Part shown: positions 11,498-20,412 of the stretch, piece by piece | How the letters are laid out: every line of letters begins with the position of its first letter | How positions within the stretch are numbered: the first letter of the stretch is position 1 | Source: Bacteroidaceae bacterium | GTDB lineage: Bacteria; Bacteroidota; Bacteroidia; Bacteroidales; Bacteroidaceae | Length of the DNA: 41,793 nt | Direction: 5' to 3' | Assembly (NCBI GenBank): GCA_017483605.1 | Contig: JAFUWG010000043.1 | Coordinates: 1 to 41,793, forward strand | Notes under the pieces: model-generated | What the model was told of the DNA's origin: nothing | What the model saw: the letters and a program-made list of their open reading frames with translations, nothing else | Databases searched by the model: none | Position numbers and translations under genes: made by a program

Positions 11498-13555
11498 ATG
11501 GATATGAGACGATTTACGATAGGAACACTCTTGCTGATTCTGTGTGGCATCTTCTTCGCTTCCCCCATGCGGGCGGACGAATGGACCATCTATGCCTCCT
11601 ACCATCAGGCGACCAAGGCGGTGAAGGCGGATGCACGCATCTTCGTGCTTGCCAACGGCGACCTGTTCAGTTACGACACGGAGGACGAGACCGTAGAGCG
11701 GTATGACAAGACGGAAGCCCTGAGCGACTTCGGCATCTACGACATTGCCTACTCGGCGGACACCAAGCAGTTGGTTGTCGTTTACGAAAACGGCAACATC
11801 GACCTGCTGGGCTTGGACGGCGAGACGTGGAACATGCCCGACATCAAGAACAAGTCGATGGCAGACAAGACGCTGAACGAACTGAAGGTCATCGGCAATG
11901 AAGCACTCATCAGCCTCAACTCAGGACTGGTGCTGATTGACCTATCCAAGAGGTATTTCATCGACTTCTACGCCCTGGGCAGCCGTGTGACCAACGCCAC
12001 CATCGCCAACGGAAAAATCTATGCCAAGACGGTGGCGGGGGTGATGGAGGGCGACCGAAGCCAGAACCTGCTGGACATCAGCAACTGGACCAAGACCTCT
12101 TCTGCATCGGTCACTTTCGGGTTGACGGAAGAGGAGAAGACAGAGGCCGCTTCGCTGCTGGAACGGGTGAAGGACATCGTGCCCGACTCGCCCATACGCA
12201 ACTATGCCTACAAACTCAACATGCAGGGAAGCCGACTGCTGGTGGCTGGCGGCAACTTCTACTACCCCAACGTGCAGTATGCCGGCACGGCGATGAAGTA
12301 TGAGGGCGGCAAGTGGATGGCTTTTGACGAAGATGCAGCCATCGAACTGATGGGCGAAAACGGCTATCAAAACGTGACGGACATCTTGCAGGATCCGCTC
12401 GACACGGAGCATCACTGGCTGGGCACGATGCGGAGCGGCATCTACGAGTTTCAGAACTATCAACTGGTGAACCACTACGGCAACGAAAACTCGCCGCTGA
12501 CGAGCATTCTGCCGACCAACGCCCATGCTGACTGGTTTGTGCGTGTGACGGGGCTGAGTTATGATAAGGACGGCAACATCTGGATGTGCAACAACGAGTG
12601 CGACACCATTGTGCGAATCTTGAAGAAAGACGGCACGTGGAAGGCGTACTACTATGACGAGATTGCGGGTTATCCGACGTTTGACCACATCGTGTTTGAC
12701 CAGCGTGGATGGGCATGGATTCAGCAACGAAGAACGACGAGCAAGGGTGATTTGGCAGGCATCTTGGTGGTGAATCCTAACGGCACGATAGACACACAGG
12801 CGGACGATGAACACAGGTTCCTCTATTCGTTCTACAACCAAGACGGCACACGCTACACGCCCAACCTCTACTATTGCATGGCAGAGGATGCCAATGGGGC
12901 AATGTGGATTGGCACCAACGAGGGCGTGTTTGTCAGTTACGACCCCAGCCAGGTGTTCCAGAATGACTTCATCTTGAGCCAAGTGAAGGTGGCACGCAAC
13001 GACGGCAGCAACTTGGCAGACTACCTGCTGAGCGGTGTGGCTGTGAAATGCATTGCCATCGATGGCGGCAACCGCAAATGGGTGGGCACGCTGAACAACG
13101 GCGTCTATCTCATCAGTGCCGACGGGCAGGAAACCATCGAGCACTTCACGACAGAAAACAGCCCGCTCATCAGCGACGAAATCAACGACATCGCCATCAA
13201 CGGCGAGACGGGCGAAGTGTTCATTGCCACGACCAAGGGACTGTGCTCGTTCCACGGCGACGCCACCGACCCTGCTGTCAGGATGAAATCGAGCAACCTG
13301 AAGGTCTTCCCCAACCCTGTACGCCCTGAGTACCAAGGAAATGTACACATCACAGGACTGATGTACAACTCGAACGTGAAGATTGTGAGTGCGGCAGGAA
13401 AGTTGGTGACGGAAGGCACGAGCGTGGGTGGCGAGTTCTCATGGAACTGCTGCTACAAGACAGGCAGACGGGTCGGCTCGGGCATCTACTATGCCCTCTG
13501 CACCGACGAGGAAGGAGACAATGGGGCTGTGGCAAAGATTCTGATTATCAAGTAA
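11498..13555 (+). CDS. porZ: PorZ-like type IX secretion system protein
   Basis: The product has 685 residues. A signal peptide (MDMRRFTIGTLLLILCGIFF ... ADEW) is followed by WTIYASYHQATKAV and a long beta-propeller with repeated propeller strands such as SYDKDGNIWMCNN, QRGWAWIQQ, ANGAMWIGTNEG and GNRKWVGTLNNG, then a C-terminal beta domain (NLKVFPNPVRPEY ... VGSGIYYALC ... KILIIK). This is the PorZ plan: two propellers and a C-terminal domain resembling a type IX sorting signal; in Porphyromonas PorZ works with the sortase PorU in delivering anionic LPS to cargo. The match is by architecture and the N-terminal motif. A second in-frame ATG at 11504 is possible. No clear promoter precedes it. 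Confidence 0.8.
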   Translation: MDMRRFTIGTLLLILCGIFFASPMRADEWTIYASYHQATKAVKADARIFVLANGDLFSYDTEDETVERYDKTEALSDFGIYDIAYSADTKQLVVVYENGNIDLLGLDGETWNMPDIKNKSMADKTLNELKVIGNEALISLNSGLVLIDLSKRYFIDFYALGSRVTNATIANGKIYAKTVAGVMEGDRSQNLLDISNWTKTSSASVTFGLTEEEKTEAASLLERVKDIVPDSPIRNYAYKLNMQGSRLLVAGGNFYYPNVQYAGTAMKYEGGKWMAFDEDAAIELMGENGYQNVTDILQDPLDTEHHWLGTMRSGIYEFQNYQLVNHYGNENSPLTSILPTNAHADWFVRVTGLSYDKDGNIWMCNNECDTIVRILKKDGTWKAYYYDEIAGYPTFDHIVFDQRGWAWIQQRRTTSKGDLAGILVVNPNGTIDTQADDEHRFLYSFYNQDGTRYTPNLYYCMAEDANGAMWIGTNEGVFVSYDPSQVFQNDFILSQVKVARNDGSNLADYLLSGVAVKCIAIDGGNRKWVGTLNNGVYLISADGQETIEHFTTENSPLISDEINDIAINGETGEVFIATTKGLCSFHGDATDPAVRMKSSNLKVFPNPVRPEYQGNVHITGLMYNSNVKIVSAAGKLVTEGTSVGGEFSWNCCYKTGRRVGSGIYYALCTDEEGDNGAVAKILIIK

Positions 13556-13558
13556 GCG

Positions 13559-14434
13559 ATGCTGTCGATTCTGATTCCCACATACGACTACACGTGCTAT
13601 CAACTGGTACACGACCTGCACGAACAGGCAGAACGACTGGGGGTGCCGTATGAAATCATCGTGGCAGAAGACGGCAGCCGCTCGCAGGTGAACATCATCG
13701 CCAACCACAAAATCGCAGACCTCAGCCATTGCCGGCACCATGTACGCAAGCACAACCTCGGATTGGCGGCGACACGCAATGAGTTGGCGGAAATGGCACA
13801 GTATGACTGGCTTCTCCTCATCGACAGCGATGCAAAAGTAGAGAAACCAGACTTTCTTTACACCTATTTAAATCATACAGAAAAGGCAGAGGTCGTGGTG
13901 GGTGGTTTGTATCATCAAGCCATCAACCACGACCCCAACAAGAGCCTACGCTTCAAGTACGAAAAGGAGGCAGACAAACATCGTCTTGCCGCCGAAAGAA
14001 GCCAGCACCCCTATCAGCACCTGTCGTGCTTCAACATCATGCTGCATAAGCCCACGTTTATGCAGATTCTTTTCGATAAGGACTGCAAGGAATACGGCTA
14101 CGAGGATGCCCTGTTCGGCGTAGAACTCCAAAAGAGAGGCATCCCCATCCTCCACATCGACAACCCGCTCATGCACACGGGCTTGGACACCAACGAGCGC
14201 TTCCTTCAGAAGAGCGAAACCGCCCTCAGAACGCTGAAGAAACTGAACGGGAAAATGGAAAGCCACAGCCACGTGGGAAAGGCTTTGCAAAGACTACAGA
14301 AAAACCACATCGCATGGGTGATGCGGCTGTTTTTCAAGGCGTTCAAGCCCCTCATGCGACACAACCTGCTCTCCAAGAACCCTTCCTTGTTCTGGTTCTC
14401 GGTGTATAAATTGGGATACTACTCTACCCTGTAA
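13559..14434 (+). CDS. Family 2 glycosyltransferase
   Basis: The product has 291 residues. A GT-A fold is indicated by MLSILIPTYDYTCYQLVHDL, IIVAEDGS and the nucleotide-sugar/metal motif LLLIDSDAK (D89-S-D91), with HNLGLAATRNELAE before it. The C-terminal third is basic with amphipathic helices, suggesting peripheral membrane contact, but there is no clear membrane segment. It starts three bases after the porZ stop, so the two are probably co-transcribed. The acceptor is unknown; because of porZ, a role in surface polysaccharide or LPS is possible but unproven. It converges on the C10 protease gene with only nine bases between. Confidence 0.85.
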   Translation: MLSILIPTYDYTCYQLVHDLHEQAERLGVPYEIIVAEDGSRSQVNIIANHKIADLSHCRHHVRKHNLGLAATRNELAEMAQYDWLLLIDSDAKVEKPDFLYTYLNHTEKAEVVVGGLYHQAINHDPNKSLRFKYEKEADKHRLAAERSQHPYQHLSCFNIMLHKPTFMQILFDKDCKEYGYEDALFGVELQKRGIPILHIDNPLMHTGLDTNERFLQKSETALRTLKKLNGKMESHSHVGKALQRLQKNHIAWVMRLFFKAFKPLMRHNLLSKNPSLFWFSVYKLGYYSTL

Positions 14435-14443
14435 ACGGAGCGG

Positions 14444-16099
14444 CTATCGCTGAGCCAATTGAATCTGGCTGGCAGCAATGACTTCTATCACCTTTTCTTC
14501 GGGCAATTCCAGTTCGATGAGTTCATCTGCAAAGAGGTTGGACTCGTAGTAAACATGCAGACGGAACTTGCCACGCTGCGGAGCCGTCACCTTGCTCTTG
14601 TAGAAGCGGCGTTCGCTCACCTCTTCCTTTGCCAGCGTGATGCCCTGACGTTGCAAGATGAAAGACCGTCCACCTTCGTCAAGGCTTTCCATCATGAGAT
14701 AGAAACGTCCTGCCATTTCGGTGTTGTGGTTCTTGAAGGTGACGCTGAAATCGGGTGCCGTACCATTGACGATAAAGTCAGGCACATCGATGTCTTCAAG
14801 GGTGAGATAAGCCGTGGAAGCGGTATCGCTCTGGAGGGTGACGGTATTGCTCTGCACGTTGGCAATGAGATAGTTCGGAGTGCCGGTACAGGTCAATGCT
14901 TCACGCCATTCGGTACCACCATCGAGGGCATTGTCACGATACATGGGGACGATGGTATAGGCTCCGTCTTCCACCCATGAGGGCAGTTTCAGGGTCAGGG
15001 AGTCTGTGTAGGTCGTATCGTCCACCTCTTCGAGTTGGAAATCGCGACCGTAAACATAGAGTGGGCAGACCCTATCATCACCTTTCTTCAACATGAGTAC
15101 TACAGAGTCGGCATGAAGGTTCCAGCCGATATTGCAGAGGTCGTGAACCGTCAATGCCACCTCGCCACGAGGATAGACAGGCAGAGGCTGGAGGCTGTCG
15201 GTCACGGCACTGATGTACTGAAAAGCGAAGTCGTGGCGTTCGATGCCTGTGGCTTCGGCATGATTTTCGGGCATGATGCCAATAGTGAACATTTGCAAGA
15301 GGTTATAGCCGTTCTCTGGGCTGCTCTTGTCGTACCATGTGGGTTGGTCAGGAACCATGTTGGGAAGATAAGTCCAGCCGTCACCATCACCATCGGGATT
15401 GCCCAAACGAATATGGAAATTGTCCTCTTCATCATAGCCATCCAGCACGTAGGCATGGCCTCCGTTCTTATTATAGCCAGAGATAAGGACGGGACGACCT
15501 GCTGCCAACTCCTTCTTGAGCATGAGGGTGATTTCAGCCAGTGAATAGAAATCGCGGAAATGCGTCTGCACGGAGCGGTCGTAGCCGAAGTAGTTGGCAA
15601 GGGCTATCGACTGATAGATGGAACGTGCTCCGCTCGACTCTGCCCCAAACCGCATATCGACAGCCACGGCACAATCGAGACTCAGCAAGGCAATGGCATC
15701 AGCCTGTGCCTGTGTATATTGTCCCTCGGTGTAGCGGTCGAGCATATTGCTCCAGTCGTAGGTGTGTTCAGAGAAGTTGATGGAAAAGGTTTGTCCGCTG
15801 CCGATGCTGTCGGTGTATTCATGCGAGCCAGTTCCTTGCTTGGGCCACTGCCAATAGTGCATCACCTGAGTCATGGCTGTTGCCACACAGCCCACCACAG
15901 AGCGTTCGCCTGTGCTGTCGAGAGGGCACAGGTTGTTGAATGGGGCATACTGGTCCCACACATCGGTGAGCAGAGGGTCCACTCGGTCGGGAAGCGTCTG
16001 TGCCTCGATGTAGTGGCGGCTGTTGCGACGGATAAGCCGCTGGGCTGAGAGCATCTGTGTCAGGCACAACAAAAAAAGCAGATAGGTCAGTCTCTTCAT
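14444..16099 (-). CDS. C10-family (streptopain-like) cysteine protease
   Basis: The product has 551 residues with a signal peptide (MKRLTYLLFLLCLTQMLSAQ). The catalytic cysteine is Cys71 in VVGCVATAMTQVMHYW and the catalytic histidine His215 in NGGHAYVLDGYDEED; both are typical of SpeB/prevotellain-type C10 peptidases. The region between signal peptide and protease is only about 30-40 residues, so the usual inhibitory prodomain (~100 residues or more) is missing or very short. The C-terminal ~260 residues look like beta-sandwich domains. No type IX tail is visible at the end (IQLAQR). It is the last gene of a minus-strand run, 31 bases after murF-alr. It may degrade host or dietary protein outside the cell; control of its activity is unclear. 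Confidence 0.85.
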   Translation of the reverse strand: MKRLTYLLFLLCLTQMLSAQRLIRRNSRHYIEAQTLPDRVDPLLTDVWDQYAPFNNLCPLDSTGERSVVGCVATAMTQVMHYWQWPKQGTGSHEYTDSIGSGQTFSINFSEHTYDWSNMLDRYTEGQYTQAQADAIALLSLDCAVAVDMRFGAESSGARSIYQSIALANYFGYDRSVQTHFRDFYSLAEITLMLKKELAAGRPVLISGYNKNGGHAYVLDGYDEEDNFHIRLGNPDGDGDGWTYLPNMVPDQPTWYDKSSPENGYNLLQMFTIGIMPENHAEATGIERHDFAFQYISAVTDSLQPLPVYPRGEVALTVHDLCNIGWNLHADSVVLMLKKGDDRVCPLYVYGRDFQLEEVDDTTYTDSLTLKLPSWVEDGAYTIVPMYRDNALDGGTEWREALTCTGTPNYLIANVQSNTVTLQSDTASTAYLTLEDIDVPDFIVNGTAPDFSVTFKNHNTEMAGRFYLMMESLDEGGRSFILQRQGITLAKEEVSERRFYKSKVTAPQRGKFRLHVYYESNLFADELIELELPEEKVIEVIAASQIQLAQR

Positions 16100-16130
16100 G
16101 ATGATTTCGTGTTTGTCGTTTTATGGTACA

Positions 16131-18596
16131 TCATTCTTGGATATATACTCGTTGAACACGGTTGCTGATACAGGTGAGAATCTCGTAGGGGATGGTGCCA
16201 AGAGCATCGCTGAGGATGGTGACAGGCAGGTTGTCGCCGAAAATCTCCACTTGGTCGCCTTCCTGACAATCGATGTCGGTCACGTCAATCATGCAGACAT
16301 CCATGCAGATATTGCCCACATACTCCGCCTTCTGCCCGTTGACCAGACAGTAGCAACCACGGTTGCCAAGATGGCGGTTCAAGCCATCGGCATAGCCAAT
16401 CGGGATGGCGGCAATACGGCTGTCACGGTCGAGCGTTGTGCGGCGAGAATAGCCAATGGTGTCACCCTTCGGCACGTTGCGAATCTGGAGGATGGTCGTC
16501 TTGAGGGTTGCCACATTGTTGAGAATCTGATTGTTGCGGGCATTGATGCCATAGAGTCCCAAGCCGAGACGCACCATGTCGAGGTGATATTCAGGGAAGT
16601 GCTCGATGCCGGCAGAGTTGCAGATGTGGCGAATAATCTTATGTCCGTAGGCAGCCTGCAACTGGCGGCTCGCCTTGTCGAAGAGGTCGAACTGACGGTG
16701 AGAGAAGGCATCGAACTCGTCGCCATCGCTGCCCACGAAATGGCTGAACACCGAACAGGGCACGAGGGCGGTCTGTCGGCGAAGTCGCTCGATGAGACGG
16801 GGCATGTCGGTCTCGGGATTGAAACCGAGTCGGTGCATACCCGTGTCGAGTTTGATGTGGATGGGGAAGTTGGTGATACCCTCTTTCTCGGCAGCATGAA
16901 TGAGTTGTTCGAGCAGGGAGAAACTGAACACTTCGGGCTCCAGACGATAGTCGAAAAGCATCTTGAAGGAAGTGGTCTCAGGGTTCATAATCATGATGTT
17001 TGCCGTGATGCCCGCCTCTCGCAAGTCGGCACCTTCGTCGGCAACCGCCACGGCGAGGTAATCCACCCCATTGTCCTGCAAGGTCTTGCTCGTCTCCAGC
17101 GAACCGACGCCATAGCCGCTCGCCTTCACCATGCAGACCATCTTCGTCTCGGGCTTCATGAAGCGGCGATAATAACGGACATTGTTCACAAGGGCATTGA
17201 GGTTGACTTCGAGGATGGTCTGATGCACCTTCAATGTCAAGAGGTCGCTGAGTTTGTCGAAACGGAACTGACGAGCCCCTTTAATCAGGATGAACTCATC
17301 CTTCAGATGGTCGAAAACCTCGCTACGAATCAAAGCATCGGAGGTTCGGAACATATAGTGCTCCATGGGAAAATAGTCGGCACAAGCACTGATTTCCTCG
17401 CCCACGCCAATCACCTTCTCGATGCCACGAGAGGCTGCCATCTGTGCCACACGGGAGTAGAGACTGCGGGGCGACTCACCGCTCTGGAGGATGTCGGAGA
17501 GAATCAACGTGCGATGCTGCTTGCGAGTCTCGGGACGACGATTCATGAAGTCGAGGGCAATGTCCAGCGACTGCACGTCTGAGTTATAGGAGTCGTTGAT
17601 GAGGGTACATCCGTTCTTGCCCACCTTCACCTCCAGACGCATGGCAACCTGCTCCAGACGGCTCATGCGGTCGCACAAATCAGAGACCCTCATTCCTAAA
17701 TCCTGTAGTGCCAGCACGGTCGAGAAGCACGTGATGGAGTTCTCGATGGAGGCGTCATCGATGAAGTGGATGGTGTACTGCCCCACCTCGCCTTGATATT
17801 CAAAGTGTATCGTCGCCTGCCCATCCTCTTTCTCAATCTGACGCACTTGCAGCCTTTCTCGCTTCACGCTCTCGGGCAACACCGATGCACACTTCTGGAT
17901 GGTGGCATTATCGGAATTGATGACCACCGTCTGGCAATGCTCGAAGAGTTTCATCTTTTCCGCGCACTTGATGTCGTAACTCATGAAGTTCTCCTGATGG
18001 GCTGCCCCCAGATTGGTCATCACACCGATGGTGGGCTTCACGATGCGTTCCAACTTCTCCATCTCACCAGGCTGCGAGATGCCTGCCTCGATGATGGCAA
18101 CATCGTTATGGTTGTTAATCAGCCACACACTCAGCGGCACACCCACCTGACTGTTGTAACTGCGAGGGGAACGGCACACGTTGCAGTCGGGGGAGAGCAA
18201 CTGATAGAGCCATTCCTTCACCGTAGTCTTACCGTTCGAGCCCGTGATGGCAATGACGGGGATGTCCAACTGGCTGCGATGATAAGCCGCCAAGTCCTGC
18301 AGTGCCTCCAAGGGCTTCCTGACGATGAGGAAGTTGGCATCCGTCATGCTCTCCATCTTAAAGAACTCCTCCCGTGGGGAAGGAGGAGCAATCACGAAGT
18401 TCCTCACACCGCGTCGGTAAAGTTCGTTGATGTACTTGTGTCCGTCGTTCTTCTCCGTCTTCAAGGCAAAGAACAACGTTTCCTCCGGAAAACAGAGGCT
18501 GCGGCTGTCGATGAGCAGCCAGTTAATCCTCGCATCGGCAGTGCCCTTCCTCTGGGCACCCATGATTTGCGATATCTCTTCGATTGTGTATGTCAT
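16131..18596 (-). CDS. murF-alr: Bifunctional MurF / alanine racemase
   Basis: The product has 821 residues. The N-terminal half is a MurF-type ligase that joins D-Ala-D-Ala to the UDP-MurNAc tripeptide: P-loop AITGSNGKTTVKEW (117-129) and TNLGAAHQENF. The C-terminal half is a PLP alanine racemase with the PLP lysine at Lys491 in CMVKASGYGVGSLE, SHFVGSDGDEFD, and IPIGYADGLNRHLGNRG. This fusion is typical of Bacteroidota. The start at 18596 overlaps the GSCFA gene's stop by four bases (ATGA); a longer in-frame start at 18629 would run into that gene and adds unlikely residues. It makes D-alanine and uses D-Ala-D-Ala in peptidoglycan precursor synthesis in the cytoplasm. Confidence 0.95.
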   Translation of the reverse strand: MTYTIEEISQIMGAQRKGTADARINWLLIDSRSLCFPEETLFFALKTEKNDGHKYINELYRRGVRNFVIAPPSPREEFFKMESMTDANFLIVRKPLEALQDLAAYHRSQLDIPVIAITGSNGKTTVKEWLYQLLSPDCNVCRSPRSYNSQVGVPLSVWLINNHNDVAIIEAGISQPGEMEKLERIVKPTIGVMTNLGAAHQENFMSYDIKCAEKMKLFEHCQTVVINSDNATIQKCASVLPESVKRERLQVRQIEKEDGQATIHFEYQGEVGQYTIHFIDDASIENSITCFSTVLALQDLGMRVSDLCDRMSRLEQVAMRLEVKVGKNGCTLINDSYNSDVQSLDIALDFMNRRPETRKQHRTLILSDILQSGESPRSLYSRVAQMAASRGIEKVIGVGEEISACADYFPMEHYMFRTSDALIRSEVFDHLKDEFILIKGARQFRFDKLSDLLTLKVHQTILEVNLNALVNNVRYYRRFMKPETKMVCMVKASGYGVGSLETSKTLQDNGVDYLAVAVADEGADLREAGITANIMIMNPETTSFKMLFDYRLEPEVFSFSLLEQLIHAAEKEGITNFPIHIKLDTGMHRLGFNPETDMPRLIERLRRQTALVPCSVFSHFVGSDGDEFDAFSHRQFDLFDKASRQLQAAYGHKIIRHICNSAGIEHFPEYHLDMVRLGLGLYGINARNNQILNNVATLKTTILQIRNVPKGDTIGYSRRTTLDRDSRIAAIPIGYADGLNRHLGNRGCYCLVNGQKAEYVGNICMDVCMIDVTDIDCQEGDQVEIFGDNLPVTILSDALGTIPYEILTCISNRVQRVYIQE

Positions 18597-19555
18597 TGTA
18601 TGATGGTTCGGTGCTGATGACGCAGCCACTCCTTCGTCGCTTTCGCCACCGCATCCTTTGTTTTGTTGTCAAAATAAGTGTCCTGAAATCGTTGCCAGAT
18701 ATACTCCACCGCCTTTTCGGACGGGTGAATCATGTCGTCGGCATAGAAACGGTAATCACGCAATTCGTCCATCATGATTTCGTAGGCAGGGAAATAATTG
18801 CATGTACAATTTGACAATGTACCATGTACAATTTCATCGACACCTTGCAGCAGAATGCCCTTAGAAATCTGGTTGACATGAAAGCCATCCCGCTTGTGGC
18901 GGATGGGGCTGACCGTGAAAATCACTTTCAAGCGAGGATTCACACTCTCCAGCAGTTGCAAGAGCATGTGCCATTGGTCAGCGATGTCGTATGCCGAAAG
19001 CCGCTCTCGCACAAAAAGGCTGTCGGGCTGCTTGTGGCAGTTGGCGACCAGCATTCCTGTCTCCTTGAGTCGATAGACAATGGCTGTGCCCAATGTGACA
19101 ATCAGCACATTGGCTTCACGCAGAAACGCTGCCACCTCATGCATGGTGCGGTTTACCCGCTCCACCAACTCCGCAGGGTCGGCAGAAGAGAATTGGCTAT
19201 GGTGCATCCACGAGTGCCATACACCCGTCGCATCTCTAAAAACGTACCCCTCGGCTGCGGTTTGCCGTACCCGAGGGGTACGCCCCATCGTACCCCTCGG
19301 GTACAATTCATCAGAAGCCCAACCGGCATCTTCATCACCGATAGGAATCTCCACCTCCTTTTCACTCACGCTCCTCAACAGGCTCGCAGCGATGCTGGCA
19401 GGGTTGTACAAGGTGCCAAAGGGGTTGACCATAGCGTTGAATCCTCCCCGCACCATCTTCTGCCCCACCTCATCGGCAAAGCAAGAGCCCACCAGCAGCA
19501 CTTTGCTGCCCATTTTCATCTTCCACTCCGACACTGGAATGTCTATGCGTGTCAT
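18593..19555 (-). CDS. GSCFA-domain protein with two in-frame repeat insertions
   Basis: The product has 320 residues from the ATG at 19555 (MTRIDIPVSEWKMK). The family signature is LLVGSCFADEVGQKM, followed by NPFGTLYNPASIA and, later, YFPAYEIMMDELRDYRFYAD. GSCFA proteins are thought to be SGNH-like esterases acting on polysaccharide or cell wall; the substrate is unknown. They often adjoin murF-alr, as here (ATGA overlap). Promoter spacing favours 19555; alternatives in frame are 19564 and 19576. Two segments not expected in the family coincide with palindromic DNA: ELYPRGTMGRTPRVRQTAAE (DNA ~19244-19304) and VHGTLSNCTCN (DNA ~18802-18834). Confidence 0.85.
   Translation of the reverse strand: MTRIDIPVSEWKMKMGSKVLLVGSCFADEVGQKMVRGGFNAMVNPFGTLYNPASIAASLLRSVSEKEVEIPIGDEDAGWASDELYPRGTMGRTPRVRQTAAEGYVFRDATGVWHSWMHHSQFSSADPAELVERVNRTMHEVAAFLREANVLIVTLGTAIVYRLKETGMLVANCHKQPDSLFVRERLSAYDIADQWHMLLQLLESVNPRLKVIFTVSPIRHKRDGFHVNQISKGILLQGVDEIVHGTLSNCTCNYFPAYEIMMDELRDYRFYADDMIHPSEKAVEYIWQRFQDTYFDNKTKDAVAKATKEWLRHQHRTIIQ
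18802..18834. repeat. ATGTACAATTT repeat inside the GSCFA gene
   Basis: Two copies of ATGTACAATTT (18802-18812 and 18824-18834) flank GACAATGTACC, which is a variant of the same TGTAC-containing unit. It is read in frame just before the conserved YFPAYE block. Confidence 0.7.
19244..19304. repeat. Three GTACCCGAGGGGTAC palindromes inside the GSCFA gene
   Basis: GTACCCCTCGG (19244-19254), GTACCCGAGGGGTAC (19267-19281) and GTACCCCTCGGGTAC (19290-19304) alternate in orientation within 61 bases and keep the reading frame. Confidence 0.85.
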
Positions 19556-19573
19556 CAGTTCCATTTCGAGACA

Positions 19574-19602
19574 CAAAAGTATGGAATCAATCTTCTCACA
19601 AA
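19574..19602 (-). promoter_or_regulatory. Promoter of the GSCFA / murF-alr / protease run
   Basis: On the minus strand: TTTG (19602-19599), a 17-base spacer, then TACTTTTG (19581-19574). The ATG at 19555 follows 19 bases later. Confidence 0.7.
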
Positions 19603-19627
19603 AAGAATCGTTTTTGCTTAAGCCCTT

Positions 19628-20212
19628 CTAATCACCATAAAAACTGAATTCTTCAGTGGTGCCATCAACGTGTGTACAAGTGCCCGAGTAGGACTCTGAA
19701 CCCTGCATGAATTCTCCTTCCTCATCGTATTCGGCGAACGAAGAGTATTCACCCTCATAGCGAGCCACAAACTCCTTCGTCTTGAGGTCGTAGGCATCCA
19801 CCACGAGTTTTCCGCTCCTGTTGTGCTCTTTGCCACCATCTTCCAGTGCTTCCTCCGTATCTTCGGTCACCTCATAACTAACTTGACGAAGGATATAGAT
19901 GGTGTCGGACTCCCCGATGTGGTCTTCGACGAATCGGCTCTCATCACCTTCGACAATGAACATACGGTAACCGCCATCAGGCAGATAACCGGCTGGCAGC
20001 CAAACGGTAATTGGTTCGCCCTTCGGTGCAGGAGCATTGTCCAACGTGCGTGGTTGGTCAGAAGGAACGGCTTCGTCTTCGCTGGCAGCAACCGTATCGC
20101 TGTCTGACGAAATCTCGGAGGTCGGGGTCGCAGAATTTTTACATGAAGTCGTGCCGCAGATGGTCAAAGCGGCAAAGGCTACAAGAAGTAGCGACAAAAA
20201 ACTTTTTTTCAT
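19628..20212 (-). CDS. Lipoprotein of unknown function
   Basis: The product has 194 residues. A hydrophobic signal sequence (MKKSFLSLLLVAFAALTICG) is followed by TTSCKNS, consistent with lipidation at Cys24. An acidic, Ser/Thr-rich linker (SEISSDSDTVAASEDEAVPS) leads to a compact domain with ITVWLPAGYLPDGGYRMFIV. The C-terminus reads like repeated strands with antiparallel pattern (SGKLVVDAYDLKTKEFVARY, GTCTHVDGTTEEFSFYGD). I do not recognise the family. It has its own -7 box (20243-20250) and is divergent from gpmI. Confidence 0.8.
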   Translation of the reverse strand: MKKSFLSLLLVAFAALTICGTTSCKNSATPTSEISSDSDTVAASEDEAVPSDQPRTLDNAPAPKGEPITVWLPAGYLPDGGYRMFIVEGDESRFVEDHIGESDTIYILRQVSYEVTEDTEEALEDGGKEHNRSGKLVVDAYDLKTKEFVARYEGEYSSFAEYDEEGEFMQGSESYSGTCTHVDGTTEEFSFYGD

Positions 20213-20242
20213 CTTTTTATCGATTTTGTTTGTTCACGAGTA

Positions 20243-20250
20243 CAAAGGTA
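20243..20250 (-). promoter_or_regulatory. -7 box of the lipoprotein gene
   Basis: TACCTTTG on the minus strand, 31 bases before the ATG at 20212. No well-spaced TTTG is seen upstream. Confidence 0.5.
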
Positions 20251-20336
20251 CAAAATCTTCCCAAAAGAACATCGCATTTTGGAGGTCAAATAACGATTAT
20301 CCACCCAAATATGGCTTTTATGTCATCCCTTTTTCG

Positions 20337-20344
20337 TACCTTTG
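20337..20344 (+). promoter_or_regulatory. -7 box of gpmI
   Basis: TACCTTTG fits the -7 consensus. It implies a leader of about 65 bases before the ATG at 20413. The -33 element is weak. Confidence 0.55.
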
Positions 20345-20412
20345 CATCCACAAAGTACATCTAACACTTTGATTTTTTTGATTTTCATGTACTAAAATAA
20401 AGAGATATTATT

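Noticed and set aside
11942-13348. A 468-codon open frame opposite porZ
   Set aside because: No motif, and it covers only the interior of a gene with clear architecture.
16098-17582. A 494-codon open frame opposite murF-alr
   Set aside because: Shadow of the well-supported racemase half; residue composition is typical of antisense frames.
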